DNA of 64,000 bases from positions 1 through 64,000 of the forward strand of contig JAEZAM010000081.1 in NCBI GenBank assembly GCA_023430465.1, written 5' to 3'. A model generated the notes under the pieces. The model was given only the letters and a program-made list of their open reading frames with translations, was not told the DNA's origin and did not search any database. This DNA comes from Bacteroidota bacterium. Lineage in GTDB: Bacteria > Bacteroidota > Bacteroidia > Chitinophagales > Chitinophagaceae. Both the position numbers and the translations under genes were made by a program. How positions within the stretch are numbered: the first letter of the stretch is position 1; each line of letters starts with the position of its first letter. Shown piece by piece: positions 60,450 through 64,000 of this stretch.

Positions 60450-61904
60450 TTACCAGGTATATGTTCCCACCGCAGACGCCGGGAGCGTTGCCTGCATCAG
60501 TTTGCCTTTGAAGCGAACATTGAATGTCTGGGGCGAGTTGGTTTCATTTAATACGATCATTACCTTTTTACCCGATGGCGTTATGAACGCAACATTCGAG
60601 AGATTGGCAACCGTATTACTTGCCACACGAATCGATCCCGCCGGTACGAACTTGGCAGCATGGGCTATGATATAGTAACTTACATTTCTCACAACGCTGG
60701 AACTGCCAATCACGGTCAGGGCACCTTTACACTGCGTGCATCCTCCATCTGTATGCGGCCCGAAATTCGGGTCGTTTGCCAGGTTCCATTCCAATGCATT
60801 CCTGCTCCAATTCCTCATCGAGCCAATGATCACGTTCTTGAGATGCCAGTTAAGGTCTCCTTTGAACGTACCGGTAGACCCAGTCCACTGCTCCGTGAAG
60901 TAGACATTTTTTTCCGGGTATTGATTATGTACCTGGCTCAGCGCGCTGATATCGCCTTCATACAGGTGAAAAGCAGAGCCATCGACAAACGCCCGTGCGG
61001 CAGGATCTGCAAGAATCGTGAGGGGATATTCAGGGTGATTACAGTTGTGATCATAAGCAACGATCTTAGTTGTAATACCTGCCGCCTGGAAGGCCGGCCC
61101 AAGGCTATTCTTGATAAAATCCCTTTGCTGCTCCGCGGTCATAAGAAGGCTGGGATTATTGCCGGGATGCAAAGGCTCATTTTGAGGTGTTATCGCATCA
61201 ATGCGTATGCCCTCTGCCTGCATACCCTGTATATACTTTACAAAATATTGTGCATACACATCATAGTACTGTGGTAAAAGACTGCCTCCAATGCTCGATC
61301 CATTTGTTTTCATCCAGACTGGCGGCGACCAGGGGCTGCCCATGATCTTTATCTGCGGATTGATAAGGAGAATTTCCTTCAGCAATGGTATAACACCGGT
61401 ACCACCTGCGCGATCCTTGTCCAGGCTGAATGAAGAAAGCGTCGGATCTGTCTGACCAGCCGGCAAATCATTGTAGGAATATACCTCTGCGCTGAGATCA
61501 GATGCACCAATTGCTACTCGCAGGTAACTTACGCCGATAGAGCCGGCAGATGTGCCAAACAACTCCTGCAAGAGATTTGCCTTCATGTTTGCACTCAAAC
61601 CATTGATCAGCGTTGCGCTGCCGCTGGTGAGGGTGTATCCGAATCCATCAATCTCCTGGAACTTCTGGGTCGTATCCAGGTCGATCGTCGGGAAATTATT
61701 AGCAGGACTTGAAAAATTCAGTGTCACGTTTTGCCGCTGCAACAACACGGTCTCATCACCCTTTGTTAACCAAAAGTCTACTTCGTTTACTGCAGCCGGT
61801 GGCGGGCTTGGTGGGGTGGGGTTATCGCCTCCTTTGTTTTTGGAACAGTCGCCCTGGACGTTCATTAACCAAACGGCTGACAACAGCATAATCTTGTTCA
61901 TCAT
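60450..61904 (-). CDS. GH30-family glycoside hydrolase, copy 2
   Basis: From the ATG at 61904 (MMNKIMLLSAVWLMNVQGDCSK) the protein has 484 residues and probably a lipoprotein signal, followed by a Pro-rich linker. Catalytic motifs are IDAITPQNEPLHPGNNPS (acid/base) and VYFTEQWTGSTGTF (nucleophile). It shares the FGYTLTSGSA, SPWSPPVWMKTNGSS and YDVYAQYFVKYIQGMQAEGI landmarks with copy 1, but overall divergence is large, suggesting different linkages are targeted. It lies 12 bp before copy 1. Confidence 0.92.
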   Translation of the reverse strand: MMNKIMLLSAVWLMNVQGDCSKNKGGDNPTPPSPPPAAVNEVDFWLTKGDETVLLQRQNVTLNFSSPANNFPTIDLDTTQKFQEIDGFGYTLTSGSATLINGLSANMKANLLQELFGTSAGSIGVSYLRVAIGASDLSAEVYSYNDLPAGQTDPTLSSFSLDKDRAGGTGVIPLLKEILLINPQIKIMGSPWSPPVWMKTNGSSIGGSLLPQYYDVYAQYFVKYIQGMQAEGIRIDAITPQNEPLHPGNNPSLLMTAEQQRDFIKNSLGPAFQAAGITTKIVAYDHNCNHPEYPLTILADPAARAFVDGSAFHLYEGDISALSQVHNQYPEKNVYFTEQWTGSTGTFKGDLNWHLKNVIIGSMRNWSRNALEWNLANDPNFGPHTDGGCTQCKGALTVIGSSSVVRNVSYYIIAHAAKFVPAGSIRVASNTVANLSNVAFITPSGKKVMIVLNETNSPQTFNVRFKGKLMQATLPASAVGTYTW

Positions 61905-62012
61905 GGCAAATCGTTTGTGACAGGCTCGTATCTTATTCTTCCACATAATTCCTTTTTTATCCTTTCTCCTTATAGACACGAAAACCGCCTGTTATGTACT
62001 AAAAAAAGGGTT

Positions 62013-62795
62013 CTATTTTTTACGTTGCGCAAACAGCCATTTCAACAGCTCGGGCTCTTCAAATGCCGGATCCCAACTATTGTGGTCCACGCCAGGATAG
62101 ATCGTCAGTTTTGCCCTGGCACCAACTTTCTTAAGTGCATCATAGATTATCTGTGAATGTCGTACCGGGACTACTCGATCGCTGTCGCCGTGAAAGATCC
62201 ACCAGTTGGTCCTGGTCAACGCTGAAGCAGTCCCAGGATGTGCGCCCCCGCAAATCGGTACTGCGGCTGCGAACAATTCAGGCTTGCGTCTCACGAGTTC
62301 GAATGTGCCCATGCCGCCCATGCTAAGACCCATCACATAAACCTGTTGCTTTTTCACAGGGTAGTTCCGCAGCAGGTGATCCGTCAGCGAAACCAGCAGT
62401 CGCATCGAGACGGAGGGCTCACCATCGGGTACAAAATGAAACGAGCGATGCCTGTTCGAGTCTGCTATGGTTACAACGTTGCTCCAATAGCTGTTGGCTG
62501 CGCATTGGGGAAATACGACTATTGCCGGGTATCGCTGCCGGTTGCTGTCTGCCAGGAACAGGCGCGCTCCATTGATGAGCTGCCGCTCGTTATCAGCACC
62601 ACTCTCCCCACGTCCATGGAGGAAAAAAACCAATGGATACTGTTTGCTGCTATCATAGTTTGCCGGGAGCAGGATGCGGTAGGGCAGTGTGTCGCCGCTT
62701 TGGATGAACCAGTACTTCTTATAAATATCCAACGGCTGCGCAGAGGCAGCCGTTGAAAATATCAATAAAACCAGGAATGCAGTGATCTTTTTCAT
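62013..62795 (-). CDS. Secreted alpha/beta-hydrolase, carbohydrate-esterase-like
   Basis: From the ATG at 62795 the protein has 260 residues and a signal peptide (MKKITAFLVLLIFSTAASAQ). The nucleophile Ser is at 158 (YVMGLSMGGMGTFELVRR), with probable Asp 206 (FHGDSDRVVPV) and His 238 (GVDHNSW) completing the triad. An HG-R oxyanion segment (FFLHGRGESGADN) precedes it. The arrangement resembles CE1/phospholipase-like esterases of glycan loci, which remove acetyl or feruloyl groups. It is encoded 5 bp after the GH3 gene. A longer start is less likely, as it would add a non-signal lead overlapping the GH3 gene. Confidence 0.85.
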   Translation of the reverse strand: MKKITAFLVLLIFSTAASAQPLDIYKKYWFIQSGDTLPYRILLPANYDSSKQYPLVFFLHGRGESGADNERQLINGARLFLADSNRQRYPAIVVFPQCAANSYWSNVVTIADSNRHRSFHFVPDGEPSVSMRLLVSLTDHLLRNYPVKKQQVYVMGLSMGGMGTFELVRRKPELFAAAVPICGGAHPGTASALTRTNWWIFHGDSDRVVPVRHSQIIYDALKKVGARAKLTIYPGVDHNSWDPAFEEPELLKWLFAQRKK

Positions 62796-62800
62796 GACAA

Positions 62801-64000
62801 CTATTTTTTCCAGTTTACCGAAGCTGATTTCACATCGCGGGAATTTCCGCCGATCATAATGATGAACTCTCCGGGCTCCCAATCATACTTCATGTCAAAG
62901 TTGTAGAACTTAAGATCCTCTGGTGTGATGTTGAAGCTGACCTTTTTCGATTCTCCTGCCTTCAGTTCTATTTTTTGAAACCCTTTAAGTTCCTTTACCG
63001 GCCGGGTACTTGTTCCAACGAGGTCGCGGATATAGAGTTGCACAACCTCCTTGCCGGTGACTGGACCGTTATTCGTCACCGTAACTGAAGCACTAAGCGA
63101 CTGATTGCCTTTGAGCTCTTTCGCACTGAGCGTGACATCGCTGTAGGAGAAGGTGGTATAGCTTAAACCAAATCCGAATGGATACAACGGATCGTTGGAT
63201 ACATCCAGGTAGTTCGAACGAAACTTTGAGAACCATTGTCCTTCACCAAGGGGGCGGCCGGTATTCTTATGATTGTAATAAAGTGGCACCTGGCCAACAT
63301 TTTGAGGAAATGTTGTACTGAGTTTACCGGAAGGGTTTACATCGCCAAACAATACATCCGCAATGGCATGTCCTGCTTCTGAGCCGGGAAACCAGACATT
63401 CAATATGGCAGGTACATTTTCCTGCTCCCACTTAAGTGTCAAAGGACGACCGGTAAACAATACCAGGATCACGGGTTTGCCAGTCTTGAGCAGTGCGGCG
63501 ACGAGTTGACGCTGCACCGCCGGGATATCGATATTGGTACGGCTGCTTGCTTCGCCGCTCATCTCGGCAGCTTCGCCTACCGCTGCTACTATCACATCCG
63601 ATTTCGCCGCCATTTCGAGGGCTTCCTGTAAGATAACTGATGAGGGGCGTTTATCGCGGCGAAGCGTTTTTCCAAACATCGTGCTGCGCTCTTCGAGCAG
63701 GCTGTCCTCATCAAGGTTTGAGCCCTTTGCGTACAGGATAGTCGCATTGTTACCAACAGCCGTTTTCAGCCCGGCAAGTACGGACACGGACCTCGCATGA
63801 TTCGCAGCCACACTCCAGGTTCCGGGCATATTTTCCGGCGCGTCGGCCAGCGGACCGATCAGCGCAATCGTACCTGTCTTCTTAATCGGTAAGGTATTGT
63901 TTGCATTTTTCAGCAAAACAAAACTCTCGGCTGAGATCGATCTTGCTTCTTTCCTGTGAGCCTCGGAATAGACCTCGGTCTTCGCTCTCTCCTCATTGCA
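62801..64000 (-). CDS. GH3-family beta-glycosidase (partial, N-terminus beyond window edge)
   Basis: The frame enters from the right edge and ends at 62801, leaving 399 residues. The visible part includes the GH3 linker (RSISAESFVLLKNANNTLPI), the C-terminal domain (GPLADAPENMPGTW, VIVAAVGEAAEMSGEASSR, VLFTGRPLTLKWEQENVPAILNVWFPGSEAG), the signature LYPFGFGLSYTTF and a fibronectin type III-like end. The catalytic Asp nucleophile belongs to the missing N-terminal barrel. It is the most upstream visible gene of the GH3-esterase-GH30-GH30 operon and probably removes terminal beta-glucosyl or xylosyl units. Confidence 0.93.
   Translation of the reverse strand, partial: CNEERAKTEVYSEAHRKEARSISAESFVLLKNANNTLPIKKTGTIALIGPLADAPENMPGTWSVAANHARSVSVLAGLKTAVGNNATILYAKGSNLDEDSLLEERSTMFGKTLRRDKRPSSVILQEALEMAAKSDVIVAAVGEAAEMSGEASSRTNIDIPAVQRQLVAALLKTGKPVILVLFTGRPLTLKWEQENVPAILNVWFPGSEAGHAIADVLFGDVNPSGKLSTTFPQNVGQVPLYYNHKNTGRPLGEGQWFSKFRSNYLDVSNDPLYPFGFGLSYTTFSYSDVTLSAKELKGNQSLSASVTVTNNGPVTGKEVVQLYIRDLVGTSTRPVKELKGFQKIELKAGESKKVSFNITPEDLKFYNFDMKYDWEPGEFIIMIGGNSRDVKSASVNWKK

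Overview
This 64 kb window comes from a member of the Bacteroidota, most likely Chitinophagaceae or a close relative. The evidence is three SusC/SusD pairs, a type IX secretion sorting domain on a GH13 amylase, a degenerate NUDIX transcription regulator, promoters of the TTTG-N(18-20)-TAnnTTTG type, ribosomal protein THX, and several Bacteroidota-typical families (DUF2339, DUF4286, DUF2461, DUF3179, FG-GAP/ASPIC-UnbV lipoproteins). No rRNA, tRNA, CRISPR array, transposase or phage gene was seen.

Region by region. 1-9 kb is housekeeping: a truncated RDD membrane protein, a HAD phosphatase overlapping a SemiSWEET, a LOG-family protein, exonuclease III, a large DUF2339 membrane protein, HU, ribosomal protein THX, PdxH and a coiled-coil membrane protein. 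9-13 kb is a translation block read on the minus strand: rplM-rpsI-rpsB-tsf, a terminator, then pyrH. The S2 protein carries an unusual Gly/Arg tail. 13-14.3 kb holds an HD hydrolase and a DUF4440 protein. 14.3-26.4 kb is a ten-gene minus-strand accessory cluster: a small membrane protein, two vanadium-type haloperoxidases flanking a beta-barrel protein, two AhpD-like proteins, a SusC/SusD pair, a third AhpD-like protein and a DUF3179 membrane protein. A terminator splits it into two blocks.

26.8-34.4 kb holds a SRPBCC/GyrI-like protein and two very large FG-GAP/ASPIC lipoproteins downstream of a SusC/SusD pair (34.5-39 kb). 39.3-48.8 kb is a starch-type polysaccharide utilisation locus (SusE-like, SusD, SusC, NUDIX regulator, T9SS-secreted GH13 amylase). 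A 19-bp perfect palindrome lies in front of susC, and a matching half-site lies in front of the amylase.

48.8-58.9 kb returns to core functions: ligA, DUF2461, YceI, asd, a lamin-tail exoprotein, a PfkB kinase, and a TetR regulator with a PaaE-like reductase. 58.9-64 kb is a second glycan-degrading operon: GH3 (cut by the window edge), an esterase and two GH30 enzymes.

The most interesting signals are: (1) a complete leader-peptide attenuator in front of asd, in which a 14-residue peptide made mostly of aspartate-family amino acids precedes mutually exclusive antiterminator and terminator hairpins; (2) the haloperoxidase/AhpD/SusCD cluster; (3) the NUDIX-regulator operator; and (4) a rich set of intergenic repeats (GAGGTT hexamers, nested palindromes, a G-quadruplex-prone heptamer array). 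All functions are inferred from sequence motifs read by eye. No database search was run.
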